From the NCBI RefSeq assembly GCF_932526225.1, contig NC_064044.1, positions 15,377,453-15,441,452 of the forward strand: 64,000 bases of DNA, in the 5' to 3' direction. This document shows positions 1 to 9,762 of the stretch, piece by piece; positions within the stretch are counted from its first letter, which is position 1; each line of letters opens with the position of its first letter. The stretch comes from Nematostella vectensis (Eukaryota; Cnidaria; Anthozoa; Actiniaria; Edwardsiidae). Position numbers and translations under genes: made by a program. The notes beneath the pieces were generated by a model, which saw only the letters and a program-made list of their open reading frames with translations, had not been told where the DNA came from and searched no databases.

Positions 1-400
1 TTAGCATCTGCAACACTTTTGCCTTCGCTAATTCAGGTAAGATATCTTTATTGGTCGGCATCAGTTAGTGTGATCGCTTCATAGCTTTGTTTAAGTCCTT
101 GGGATAAATACACAGGCGAAGCTTCGAACCCTTCCGTACGACAACTTGACTGCTTATCCAATCCGTTGGTTCTGTGACTTTCTTTAAGACTTCCACATTC
201 TCGAGATCTTCAATGTGTGCTTTCAGCTCTGCTTTCAAGGGTATTGCTACTCGTCGTGGCGTATGCTTTACAGGCTAGACCTCTTTATCAACCTCTAGAT
301 TGTATTCGCCTGGCAAACATCCGAGACCTTGGAAAAAATCCTGATATTCAGTGAATATATCTTGTGGCGCTGCTTTCTGAGGTGTGCGGATGTTATTCAC
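1..400 (-). pseudogene. Decayed Ty3/Gypsy pol fragment (start of reverse transcriptase)
   Basis: Read on the minus strand this edge segment gives the linker before a Gypsy reverse transcriptase and the first RT motifs. Visible are a GCLPGEYNLEVDKEV-like stretch, a TPRRVAIPLKAELK stretch, TEPTDWISSQVVV and LCIYPKDLNKA. In-frame stops interrupt it (for example just after DKEV and after KRSH), so it is a relic. It runs off the left end, where the catalytic part of the RT would be. It resembles, but differs from, the Gypsy element at 36-43 kb, so it is a different family. It lies just upstream of gene A on the opposite strand and may have replaced or moved the upstream exons of that gene. Confidence 0.75.
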
Positions 401-682
401 TACATGTACTGTAATCAGCTGCATGTTGGTGCATGTCGCTCCAGACAGTAGAAAATTCCACTAAACGTTCAATTTTCTCATCATTTAGTTTTTGCGTTGT
501 CCAACAGCGAGATAGCAAACCAATCAGAGCACGCGTTCTTATAAAGTTACCACCATTTTTATACTGATGCTGTTTATTTTTATTTCTTAATCTAGCAAGC
601 GTGAAATTTTCTCCACATTCAGTTTTAGCGGATTTTGCACTTTTAAGGTTGCCTGTAATAATGAAATATGTAAATATTGCAG

Positions 683-805
683 TTGATATTGATGAGTGCA
701 GCACGATGTATCATGGTTGCCATAGCAATGCCTACTGTACCAATGTAGCTGGATCGTACATCTGCACATGCGCTAACGGTTTCATTGGCGACGGAAAGAC
801 TTGTG
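683..805 (+). CDS. Gene A, EGF-like (calcium-binding type) exon
   Basis: An internal exon of 123 nt between a tattgcag acceptor and a GTAAGT donor. Both boundaries fall in phase 1, the usual symmetrical phase for EGF exons. It encodes DIDECSTMYHGC and then CTNVAGSYICTC, NGFIGDGKTC: the six cysteines and the D-I-D-E start of a calcium-binding EGF domain. The exon joins in frame to the terminal exon at 1559. The product is expected to be secreted or cell-surface. Upstream exons (signal peptide and PAN-like domain, by analogy with gene B) are not in the window. Confidence 0.8.
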
Positions 806-1558
806 GTAAGTGAGAAAACAACATAATAATAATAATCATCATCATCACCACCACAATCACTATCAACATCATCATCATCATCATCATCACCACAATCACT
901 ATCAACATCATCATCACCACCATCACCACCTACCGTCACCATCATCATCATCATCACTACCAACATCACTATCAACATAAACATCTCCATCACCATCACT
1001 ATCAAAATCACCACAACCATCGTTTTTCTAGCTTGGCAAATTCTTATTATGACATTACATACCATAAAGACCGCTTCAATCATTTTTTCGCATCATAATA
1101 ATCGTTATCATCATCACAATCACCACCATCATCAATATCGTCACAATCAAAATCATCATCATCATAAACACCTAATGAATTAGCTGATGGGACTCAGTTA
1201 AACACACTTTCCCGAAAACAAAATCTATTACCGATTTGCACAAAGGCCGCCACTTCCAACAATTGAATCTTCGCGCCCTAGGGCAAAGATAGATTGCTAA
1301 TCTGCTGGCTGATAGTTCACTTCTCAGCTAGCTGATTAATGAAGATCCTCAAATTGCGTTATTCTCAAATTGAAAGCGCGCCCATAGCCAATCAGAATCG
1401 ACATAGTATGTAAGCACAATGTAAATAATCATCGTTATTACTTCCATCAGCATCATCATCATCATTACCATCATCATCATCTTCATTTTCATTTATTCCT
1501 ATCGCTTTATATCTTTTAATTATTCAATCACATAACAACATTTTTTTCTCATATGTAG
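806..1558 (+). repeat. Intron of gene A with (ATC)n microsatellite tracts
   Basis: The interval between the EGF exon and the terminal exon is rich in ATC/ACC trinucleotide runs (about 825-1020, 1085-1170 and 1445-1490). The same simple sequence gives long meaningless open frames on the minus strand. The intron begins GTAAGT and ends ttctcatatgtag. Confidence 0.75.
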
Positions 1559-2181
1559 TAAGAACATGGTCCCTTGTTGCTCGCTTCTCCAATGCTGACT
1601 CCAAAAACTGGATGCGTGACGATGGCATGTTGTGGTTCGATCAGCTTTCTGCAATCGGCGATGAGCAGAACCCAGCAGCCAACAGCGACATGATCTCCCC
1701 GCTATTCTGGACGATGCCTGGTACCAAGGTCAAGGTGACTCGAAGTGATGACCCCACCCATACCCCCCTACTGGTCACCATCGGGGACTGTCTGGGCGGG
1801 AAGACGATGAGGGGGCTACTGATGAGCTTCGGCAACACACGACGCGACGGCACCGACTCCTGGGTGAGTGACCAGTGCAGACACAGCTGCACCGTGACGT
1901 ATGGGGGCCTGTACGCGAGCACTAATGGCTTCGAGCAGGCCTCCTGTGACGGAACTGTCCAGTCTAGAAACAAGATCGGGTTCTGGTGTCAGTATGACAG
2001 TGGAGATGCAGCTGTGATGATGATCGGAGGAGGAGGGGGAAGTGCGTGCGACCGGGCGGATCATGGGATCGGGTTTACAGAAGATAATTATGGAAGCTTT
2101 ATCTTTGATCCTGAAGCTGACTTTGGGTCGAACTCTGTTGGTACGGCTACAAACTATTCTCTCAATTTGTGGGTGCTTTAG
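1559..2181 (+). CDS. Gene A, terminal exon: intelectin/fibrinogen-related-like domain
   Basis: A 623-nt terminal exon entered in phase 1 after a ctcatatgtag acceptor and ending at TAG. It encodes a compact domain of about 205 residues: VRTWSLVARFSNADSKNWM at the start, then DQLSAIGDEQNP, DCLGGKTMRG, SDQCRHSC, ASCDGTVQ, NKIGFWC, MMIGGGG and RADHGIGFTE, ending SLNLWVL. Six cysteines are present. The GFWC...IGGGG...HGIG pattern recalls intelectins and related animal lectin domains. I infer a secreted carbohydrate- or pathogen-binding role; the precise family name is uncertain. It is close to gene B's last exon, with roughly 20 differences by eye in about 205 positions. Gene A has one glycine more in the poly-Gly run and lacks one cysteine found in B. 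Confidence 0.8.
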
Positions 2182-2199
2182 TGATACTTTTCATTTTTA

Positions 2200-2600
2200 A
2201 GACCAATCACTATAATTATCATAATGTTTATCACCATCAGCATCAACACTCAATCTTCATCATAATGTCATTGTAAAATCGTAACCGTCGCCACAATCAT
2301 CACCACCATAATCGTGGTCCTCATCTTCGTAGTTTCCATCATCATAATCATAATCATGATCACCATCATCATTATTATCAGCATCATAATCATCATTATC
2401 AGCATCATCATCATCATTATCTTTATCATCATCATCATTACCACTGACATCATCATCATCACCATCATCACAATTGCAGCAATGCCATCATATCATTTCC
2501 TAATCGAAACATTCATCACCATAATCATCATCATCATCATCATCATTATCATCACTGAGACCAACATCATCATGTATTTCTCTGACCACTATCAGTATTA
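2200..2600. repeat. (ATC)n/(ATA)n microsatellite in the 3' flank of gene A
   Basis: Imperfect CAT/ATC trinucleotide tracts with intervening unique words follow the stop codon. A word near 2480-2510 (atgccatcatatcatttcct) recurs inverted near 45,335-45,365 beside gene B. This shows that the flank belongs to the same inverted duplication. Open frames here are poly-Ile/poly-Met artefacts. Confidence 0.75.
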
Positions 2601-2844
2601 TGATGATGATCACCAGAGATTGCAGACATATCTACAGTCCGACCTGTGGCAGGTGAGATTTCCGTTGTCTGGTCGGTTCTACAACCATCACCTCCATCCT
2701 TTACTGGTGGGTTTGCAATCTTCTATTGCGATGTAAGGGGCGTTTCTTGTCAAGCTTTGAGCTACCGCAGGGCGTGAAATCATCTTGCAACTTCATGGTG
2801 TGCATCGGTCATGTTCAACTATTTCCATCCCCTATTTAACCAAG

Positions 2845-3005
2845 GCTCCCTTACCAACGGTAACTATGGCAACCTAGGTTTCCTGACCAATGGTAACTAT
2901 GGCAACCTAGCTTCCTTGAGCAATGGTGACCATGACAACATATCCGGGCAAAAAATTCTTATGGGAAGCCAAACCGCCAGGCCATTTGTAACCATGGCAA
3001 ACTAG
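2845..3005. repeat. Degenerate ~30-bp minisatellite (TGACCAATGGTAACTATGGC type)
   Basis: About four or five degenerate copies of a roughly 30-bp unit built on accaatggtaactatggcaa. Read as protein it gives NGNYGNLGFLTNGNYGNL-like repeats. The same unit, inverted, is found at 44,928-45,190 beyond gene B and as a single copy near 15,680. Confidence 0.7.
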
Positions 3006-3240
3006 GCATTTGAACTACTTGTATCAAAGGTTATACATTTATTCATTGAGAACTGTAGATCATACGGGGTTCGTTAAATGGCGGCCCGTCTCACAAAACT
3101 AGTGAAGCGACCTGTATTAGGGAGAAGAAACTTGTCTACTTTTAGTGTCTCTTAGCTTTTACTTTTAGTAGACTGCGTGGGATCACAGCACAGTACGTCT
3201 TATTAAGCAGTGCAGATAAGGCTTCAGATTAACAAATCCT
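2950..3240 (+). repeat. Dispersed repeat, inverted partner of 15,430-15,710
   Basis: The segment with cggcccgtctcacaaaacta, gagaagaaacttgtctactt, agtagactgcgtgg and cttattaagcag matches the reverse complement of 15,430-15,710 with many small changes. No coding sequence is visible. It looks like two copies of a noncoding interspersed element that abuts the minisatellite on both sides. Confidence 0.65.
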
Positions 3241-3249
3241 TTCACTTGA

Positions 3250-3530
3250 AGGGGACAAATAGACGCCCCCCGGGTCGACTTCCTATAAAAGATTGTCAGT
3301 ATAGACGACCCACCGGATCGACTTCCTATAAAAGATTGTCATTATAGACGCCCTCCGGGTCGACTCCCTATAAAATATTGTCATTTAAGATTGTCCACAA
3401 TTAACGACAGTGCTATCTCTTAGGGCTAAAAATTGCTTGTACACCCCAATATGCTATCACTTAGGGGTAAGAATTGCTGTTGACCACACGCAGATTCTTA
3501 TCCCTTAGGGCTTAAATATATTTTACTGAC
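3250..3530. repeat. Short tandem copies: ~43-bp unit x3, then a ~55-65-bp unit x3
   Basis: Three imperfect copies of a unit around gtcgacttcctataaaagat occupy about 3255-3390. Three looser copies around cttagggctaaaaattgct follow to about 3515. No gene is visible between here and the next array. Confidence 0.6.
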
Positions 3531-3890
3531 GATCTACCCCGTTTTTGTGGATGTCTCCCCGTCCTGGTTAGACACCCCTATGCTTTATGCATGCATTAGA
3601 ATGCGGGGATCCCGTAGCTGACATAATGTTACAAGACAGGTTGAAATTGTTTTTGTGCAGGTTGTATATATAAGAATAATTCAGCTTTTGTTTTTAATTG
3701 ATTTTCAGTAGGCGAGTTTGTTGCACGCTTTGTTGACCTCCTAGGCGAATTGCAATACAAACCACCTGACCTTTTGAGTAGAAACTTACGCTAAGACAAA
3801 CACAGAAATGGCAGCGGCCGTCCTGCTATGCAAATAATCCTTTTTCATAAGCGCTAAAAAATTTGCTTTGTGTTGTTTTTTTTTTCAATT

Positions 3891-4334
3891 TATAGAGACA
3901 TTTGTTGAATTAGCGTGCATTTTATAGAGACATTTGTTGAAGTAGCGTGCATTTTATAGAGACATTTGTTGAATTAGCATGCATTTTATACAGACATTTG
4001 TTGAAGTAGCGTGCATTTTATAGAGACATTTGTTGAATTAGCATGCATTTTATACAGACATTTCTTTGAGTAGCGTGCATTTTATAAAGACATTTGTTGA
4101 AGAAGCGTGCATTTTATAGAGACATTTGTTGAATTAGCGTGCATTTTATAGAGACATTTGTTAAAGTAGCGTGCATTTTATAGAGACATTTGTTGAAGCA
4201 GCGTGCATTTTGTTAATACATTTGTTGAAGTAGCGTGCATTTCATAGAGACATTTGTTGAAATAGCGTGTATTTTATAGAGAAATTTGTGCATTTTATAG
4301 AGACATTTGTTTAAGTAGCCTGCATTTTGTGCAT
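3891..4334. repeat. 32-bp tandem repeat (GACATTTGTTGAAGTAGCGT type)
   Basis: About 13 copies of a 32-bp unit made of gacatttgttgaagtagcgt followed by gcattttataga, with point differences and one shortened copy near the right end. It is noncoding. The unit length equals that of the satellite in gene B, but the sequence is unrelated. Confidence 0.85.
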
Positions 4335-4639
4335 GTTGCGCATGCGTAGCTAGTTTCCAAGCTGCTCAATCATTAATTTCTTAGAGGTGCCTTGACGTCA
4401 TTGTCTATTTTGTAACTGGGACGAGACCAGCTCGGTGATTTCCCAAATCCCCGCTCTTTTGGTTGGTTTATTTTTTTGAACGTATCCTATGTCTTCCCGT
4501 TCCTTTTAATTTTTTTTATATTGATTTCCTTTCATGTGTTGGATACCTCAAGGATCGCTGTCTGGTCCTCGCGTATAGAGTACTTCATAGACTTGTACTT
4601 CAGGGTACCGTTGTGTCTTCAATATTGAATTAAACAAGA

Positions 4640-6320
4640 AAAATGCACACACTCGTCTTTAAACACGAACGCGCGCTATCAAAGTGATAGCTCAGCCCCC
4701 TTTTCGCAAGCTCTCGCGCAAGTCATCGTCATTCACAACTAGACTTCATTCATAGATCCGACATGTCAATCACGCGCGCACGAATAACCAACCAGGTAAA
4801 AGATGGTGCAATAACAGCCATGCTGTCCCACATAAAGTCGGCAATCGACGCCAAAAAAGATTGGTTTGAGATATTTTTCTGCGAATCTGGACAAGCAAAT
4901 AAGCATTTTCAGCGCAGAAAGTGCTAGCCCTGATTTCTTTGCCCGGCCGCTTTTAGTGTAGAGTTGTGACTCAAATTGTAGAAAAACACGTAAAATTGAC
5001 TACGTAGAAACGAAAAACAAGAAGCAAACAAACCACTTACAAGTCCTACCATTAAACTTGTGTTTGATATTAGCTAGGTTACTTCAATTACATATAAGAA
5101 TGAGACTGTCGTTTGTATTTTTGCTGTAAATCTTGACGTTTGCCGATAAAAATTGAAGTTAGAAGTAAGGCGTAAACAGCGAATTCGGCTTTCTCTTCGC
5201 CTTTTCCCCGCACTTTAATCACTGCAAGTTGACAAAGATAGCTTTGAAAACACATAAGCACATAGTCCTCACCGAAGAGAGCACCGCTTCATCTTATTAT
5301 TTCCAAGTTTTCGTATTTTAAGCTGGATTTGTGCCGTTTCCATTCAACAACCAAACTCGTAGTTATCTATTTCTATGCTTCTCTACATGGTTTTTCACCA
5401 AGCTTGGACAACAAGACACGTTTCCATCATGTTAGGTTACTGTGTTTTATTTCCCAAGTCGCAGGAAAACCCCTATAAACGTCTATATTTTAGATAACCC
5501 GAGTTGGTTCTCACTAGGACGCAAGCGCAAGCGTAAGCGCAAACTGAAGCGCAACACAAGTGAAAATCGGTCAAACACAAGCGTAAGCGCAAGAAAATCA
5601 AGCAGTTGCGTTCTCTTGCGCTTGTTCTAGTGAGAATCGGAAAACTACGTGCGTTCCGCTTGCGCTTACGCCCAAGTGAGAACCAACCTTAAAATTTATG
5701 TGGGACTTTTGTGGGACATTTGGGTTGCACTTCGCTGGCTACTATTTGCTGCTTTCTGATTGGATATTCGTGCGCGCGTCGGATCTATGAATTGAGTGAG
5801 GACCTCTGAAACTGCCAGAAGAAAACATAGCAAAAAGTATAGCCGTACGACAAACTACGACAACTGTAAAGTACAAAAGTTTGTTAAAGAACTATCAGGC
5901 ATATTCGAGAAAGTGTTTGGAGTCAATTCTCTACAAAAACAAGAGCAAAAATCGTCATTGAGAAATTAAACACATCGGGCGCTCGTTTGAATAGAAAAAT
6001 AAAATTCAAAAACAGCGTGCGCGCGCTCATTTCAAAATGGCGTCATACAGGTGCGCGCGCGAACAAACAACAAATTTTCCAAATTCATCACTTCATAACC
6101 TATCTATTCCTCCCTTGTTTTTCGTTTTTGTTATAACAAAAGGCTAATACATAGACTCTGTTTACTTCAATGATGTGTTTTCGACCAATCTTGAGCTCTA
6201 TTTTAGCTTTCTGGCCTCTCTCTACGGAGCTCTGCACTGAGTGAAGTCAAATGACGAATGACAGCTTGCCTTAGGCAAGTCCTTTTTATATTGTGCGTTC
6301 GTGTTTAATCTTGCACGATT
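4640..6320. repeat. Gene-free region with imperfect long inverted repeats
   Basis: Blocks on the left recur inverted on the right. Tcatagatccgac with a nearby gcgcgcacgaata (about 4750-4790) pairs with 5760-5795. Tttaaacacgaacgc (about 4660) pairs with cgttcgtgtttaat near 6300. I see no coding sequence. It may be a degenerate palindromic transposon about 1.7 kb long, with a MITE at 5504 inside. A related motif (tttaaacacgcacgcgcact) appears near 20,185. Confidence 0.4.
5504..5686. mobile_element. MITE-like element, 183 bp, long terminal inverted repeats
   Basis: The left end ttggttctcactaggacg and the right end (reverse complement ttggttctcacttgggcg) form terminal inverted repeats. These continue into aagcgcaagcg-rich arms. 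The interior is short and noncoding. No clean target-site duplication is visible at the ends I chose. Confidence 0.65.
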
Positions 6321-6508
6321 ATAACAAATACCAACTTATTCTAAGCATGCATCGATAGTACCTTCTAGCATGTGGAAGCTTATCACAGAAAAACGATAAA
6401 AAAATTCGTACCACTTGATGTACCTCTCTTGTTATACTAATATCATCATCATCATACTCTCAAAAAAATAAAAAATAAAATTATCGAGGAGCATGACATG
6501 GACCCCCC

Positions 6509-6510
<2 letters not shown>

Positions 6511-6574
<64 letters not shown>

Positions 6575-6583
6575 CGCACACAC

Positions 6584-6669
<86 letters not shown>
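6511..6669. repeat. (CA)n microsatellite
   Basis: An almost uninterrupted CA dinucleotide tract of about 160 bp with a few CG interruptions near 6568-6590, preceded by a C run. Open reading frames of alternating Cys-Val or His-Thr here are artefacts. Confidence 0.95.
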
Positions 6670-6672
<3 letters not shown>

Positions 6673-7043
6673 AAATGGTACATGGCACAGTTAAGAAATC
6701 GTCAGTTTTCTACCCTGAAATTCATATTTCATATACATACGAGTAGCCCATCTTCCTAATTGCATTGGGAGCAAGAAAAAAATAGAAATACATAGAAAGA
6801 AAGAGTTGCTAAGATGTTTAGGTTGGAATGAATTAGTTTTATTTTGGCATTTACTGTGTTTGTAAACAATTGATATACGACAAATTACGTAAGTCACGGT
6901 AGCCCAAGGGTAACCGACTGGCACACCCACGTAGAAAGGTCGCCCCTCGTACACCCATTGGTTAAACCCTTATCCAAGAAGTGCTAAAGGCCCTTTGGGA
7001 TGTCAGGGTCGGTTATCCTAAAGGACATGCCGTCTTAGTAGCA

Positions 7044-7051
7044 TATAAATA
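7044..7051 (+). promoter_or_regulatory. TATA-box-like TATAAATA
   Basis: TATAAATA lies about 200 bp upstream of a tandem repeat, in sequence without a recognisable gene. It could be the promoter of a transposon LTR or of an unrecognised transcript. The evidence is the motif alone. Confidence 0.2.
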
Positions 7052-7243
7052 TGGGTGCGTACCGAAGCCCCAACTCACTTAAGACACTAAGGAACTTGAA
7101 GAAACTCACATGTGAAAACACTTGCAAGACTCACATTAACACTTGAACAACACATTTATCACATATGAGAATGAGAACAGACAGAGAAAGACTTTGTAAC
7201 AGCGAACAAGTAAAAACCGGTACCTCCCCAGCAGCCAAGTGGG

Positions 7244-7614
7244 TCATAGTGGTTTTGTCACAAATGGTCAGAGAGTCATAGTGGTTTGTCACAAATGGTC
7301 AGAGAGAGTCATAGTGGTTTGTCACAAATGGTCAGAGAGAGTCATAGTGGTTTGTCACAAATGGTCAGAGAGAGTCATGGTGGTTTGTCACAAATGGTCA
7401 GAGAGAGTCATAGTGGTTTTGTCACAAATGGTCAGAGAGAGTCATGGTGGTTTGTCACAAATGGTCAGAGAGAGTCATAGTGGTTTTGTCACAAATGGTC
7501 AGAGAGAGTCATGGTGGTTTGTCACAAATGGTCAGAGAGAGTCATAGTGGTTTTGTCACAAATGGTCAGAGAGAGTCATAGTGGTTTGTCACAAATGGTC
7601 AGAGAGAGTCATAG
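7244..7614. repeat. 33/34-bp minisatellite (gtcacaaatggtcagagag)
   Basis: About 11 copies of tcatagtggtttgtcacaaa + tggtcagagagag. Copies alternate between ttt and tttt, so the unit is 33 or 34 bp and any reading frame is repeatedly shifted. It is very homogeneous, which suggests recent amplification. Confidence 0.9.
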
Positions 7615-7624
7615 CCGCTTGTTT

Positions 7625-8530
7625 CACCTCACACTAGTGATGATTCAAATACGTATACAAACTTAGTCAAATTCCGCTAAATCGCGCAAAATCGCTTTAA
7701 AAATAATGTTGACGTATTTCCAGCCGTAATCGTCAATTCTATGTAGAAAAAAGGTAATTTTGATGTTTTTGTTGCGGAACAGCTAGCCCCAAAACGATGC
7801 AAAACCATTGAAATAGAGACAATTGTTCATGACGTCATTATACGACGTTAATATTAGTATTCCGACTCAAAAACTCCTGATTCGGTGCAAAATTAATGAA
7901 GTAGGGCTAAAATTTGTAACATTATTTCGAACCATATTTTTTTAATCATAAAATTCACCGCGGTGATCCTGCTTGAAATGCTTAACTGATAAAAAACAAA
8001 AATAAAAAACTATTTTCCAGGTAAAATTAGTAAGGATAGCTGGGGAGGCATTCTATATATGACATTTTCTGTGGATTCTAGGCTAATGACTAGTCTAATA
8101 TCTTGTCTGTTTTCTAGTTTGTTAAACACTTGCGATTTTATATGTAATGCTCCAGCCAGGAGCTCCATAATTTCTCTACCAAGAGCTTGGTACTCACCCT
8201 AACTGCACCAATACCTAACTGCACCAATACCTAACTGCACCAATACCTAACTGCACCAATACCTAACTGCACCAATACCTAACTGCGCGACGTCTCAGCA
8301 ATAACGGACAAGTTAAATAAAAACTGGACTTGAAGTGACCGGGATCTAAATATAAGCAGCTGAAAGAAAAGGGAATTCTTTCTTTTTTAATGAAATTAAT
8401 GAAAACACGCGCATCAGTTCCTACTCAAACAGCCTCTGTCAGCCGCCATTTTGTCGTCCTAGCAAAGTACAAGGAAAAAATTTCAGTTTTGATTTCTCTT
8501 TATAGAATGTAGGGTTAGTTTTCTGTTAAA
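7625..8530 (+). repeat. Dispersed noncoding segment, paralogous to 53.2-55.0 kb
   Basis: Several blocks match the intron of gene B in the same orientation: cactagtgatgattcaaata (7630 versus 54,800), atgacgtcattatacgacgt (7828 versus the two sides of 53,280/54,401), and gccgccattttgtc (8440 versus 54,460). The copy here lacks the 1.1-kb inverted-repeat element found at 53,290-54,400, so it serves as an empty-site homologue. No gene is visible. Confidence 0.65.
8199..8286. repeat. 16-bp tandem repeat ctaactgcaccaatac x5.5
   Basis: Perfect or near-perfect head-to-tail copies of a 16-bp unit, inside the dispersed segment. Confidence 0.95.
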
Positions 8531-8539
8531 AATCTGACC

Positions 8540-9460
8540 ACCCCCGAAAAAACTAAAAGGGATTTTTTTTATGCCTTTGCAGTATCTCCACGGGACGTTT
8601 ATTGTCATACTACCCCCGGGTACGGGCCTGGTGCTTCTTAAACACTAACAAGACATTAGACTTCATTTCGGAGTCATATTATCCTATAGCCCGTGGATGG
8701 ACATAGAGCTTAAGTCGGTAACGTAGATCGATTATAACAAGATCTTGATACACGACACCAAAAGTACCCAAAAGCCATTGCCAATTCATAGACCACATAA
8801 TTATGCAGATGTGACTATGTCGTTGGGGGTTCTTCTTAATTGTAACTATTTTCTTTTCTCTTTGTTCTTTTTTATTAATTATGATTATTACTGTATTTTT
8901 AATTTGTTTTTGCAAAATAATCGTAAATTGTTTCTGTAGATCAAGCTGTGATTAAAAACCCATGTTTAAAAACCTTGAGTTTAACAATCTACAGGCTGAA
9001 ATTTGGCATTTTGTTAGGCACCATTTTTATAATAACATTATCAACCAAAAAAGAATATGTATGCGCTTTCAAATAATCAAGTCAAGTTGGAGGGATAAAT
9101 TGGGCTTTTTTAATGATTGCTGCAAGAACAATGCCGCAAGCACCAAGAAATCTCGTGACTTTGTGAGTGGCAAATTCGCGCCAAAATAAACGCGTAAATA
9201 GCTACAGCTGCCGCCACAGAGGAAATTTAAAATTTTTCGAATAAAATAAGCCCTTTCTGACATAGAAAATATTATGTCTGACTCGTAAGACCTCAATAAG
9301 TTGCTTTTTGTTTCTTTTTTAATGTTTTGTCGCCAAAAGGCGCGAGTTTGCCGCACCGAAAAGGTCACGCGACATCTTAGCGGCATAATGTTAATAACTC
9401 AAATATTATGGAATAAGTTTCTTGGTTCGCTTGCCGCGAACCTCATGTTGCTGTAGATTT
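8540..9460. other. No gene recognised
   Basis: AT-rich sequence between the dispersed segment and the GPCR 3' repeat. Short open frames are present, but none has a recognisable domain or splice support. The proximal part may be 3' UTR of the GPCR on the minus strand. Confidence 0.5.
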
Positions 9461-9464
9461 TTTT

Positions 9465-9762
9465 TCCCGAATTGCAAGCACCTTTCACAAGCTTCATTGT
9501 CTCTCTTCTCCTTTTGCTGTAGTGTTCGTTGCGAATTGCGAGCACTTTTCATAAGCTTCATTGTCTCTCTTCTCCTTTTGCTGTAGTGTTCGTTGCGAAT
9601 TGCGAGCACTTTTCATAAGCTTCATTGTCTCTCTTCTCCTTTTGCTGTTGTGTTCGTTGCGAATTGCGAGCACTTTTCATAAGCTTCATTGTCTCTCTTC
9701 TCCTTTTGCTGTAGTGTTCGTTGCGAATTGCGAGCACTTTTCAAAAGCTTCATTGTCTCTCG
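9465..9762. repeat. 64-bp tandem repeat overlapping the GPCR 3' end
   Basis: A 64-bp unit (ttgcgaattgcgagcacttt, then tcataagcttcattgtctct, then cttctccttttgctgtagtg, then ttcg) starts at 9529, 9593, 9657 and 9721, with a more diverged copy at 9465. The copy at 9721 lies in the GPCR tail and that at 9657 holds its stop codon. Because 64 is not a multiple of three, each added copy shifts frame. Confidence 0.9.

Noticed and set aside
393-704. A 103-codon minus-strand frame between the Gypsy relic and the EGF exon
   Set aside because: It overlaps the better supported EGF exon on the other strand and has no recognisable domain.
2314-2736. Poly-Ile and poly-Met open frames beside gene A
   Set aside because: These are translations of the ATC microsatellite.
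6432-6759. Cys-Val and His-Thr repeat open frames
   Set aside because: They are direct translations of the CA dinucleotide tract.
7239-7547. Repeat-encoded frame with CHKWSERV-like units
   Set aside because: Units are 33 or 34 bp long, so the frame changes within the array.
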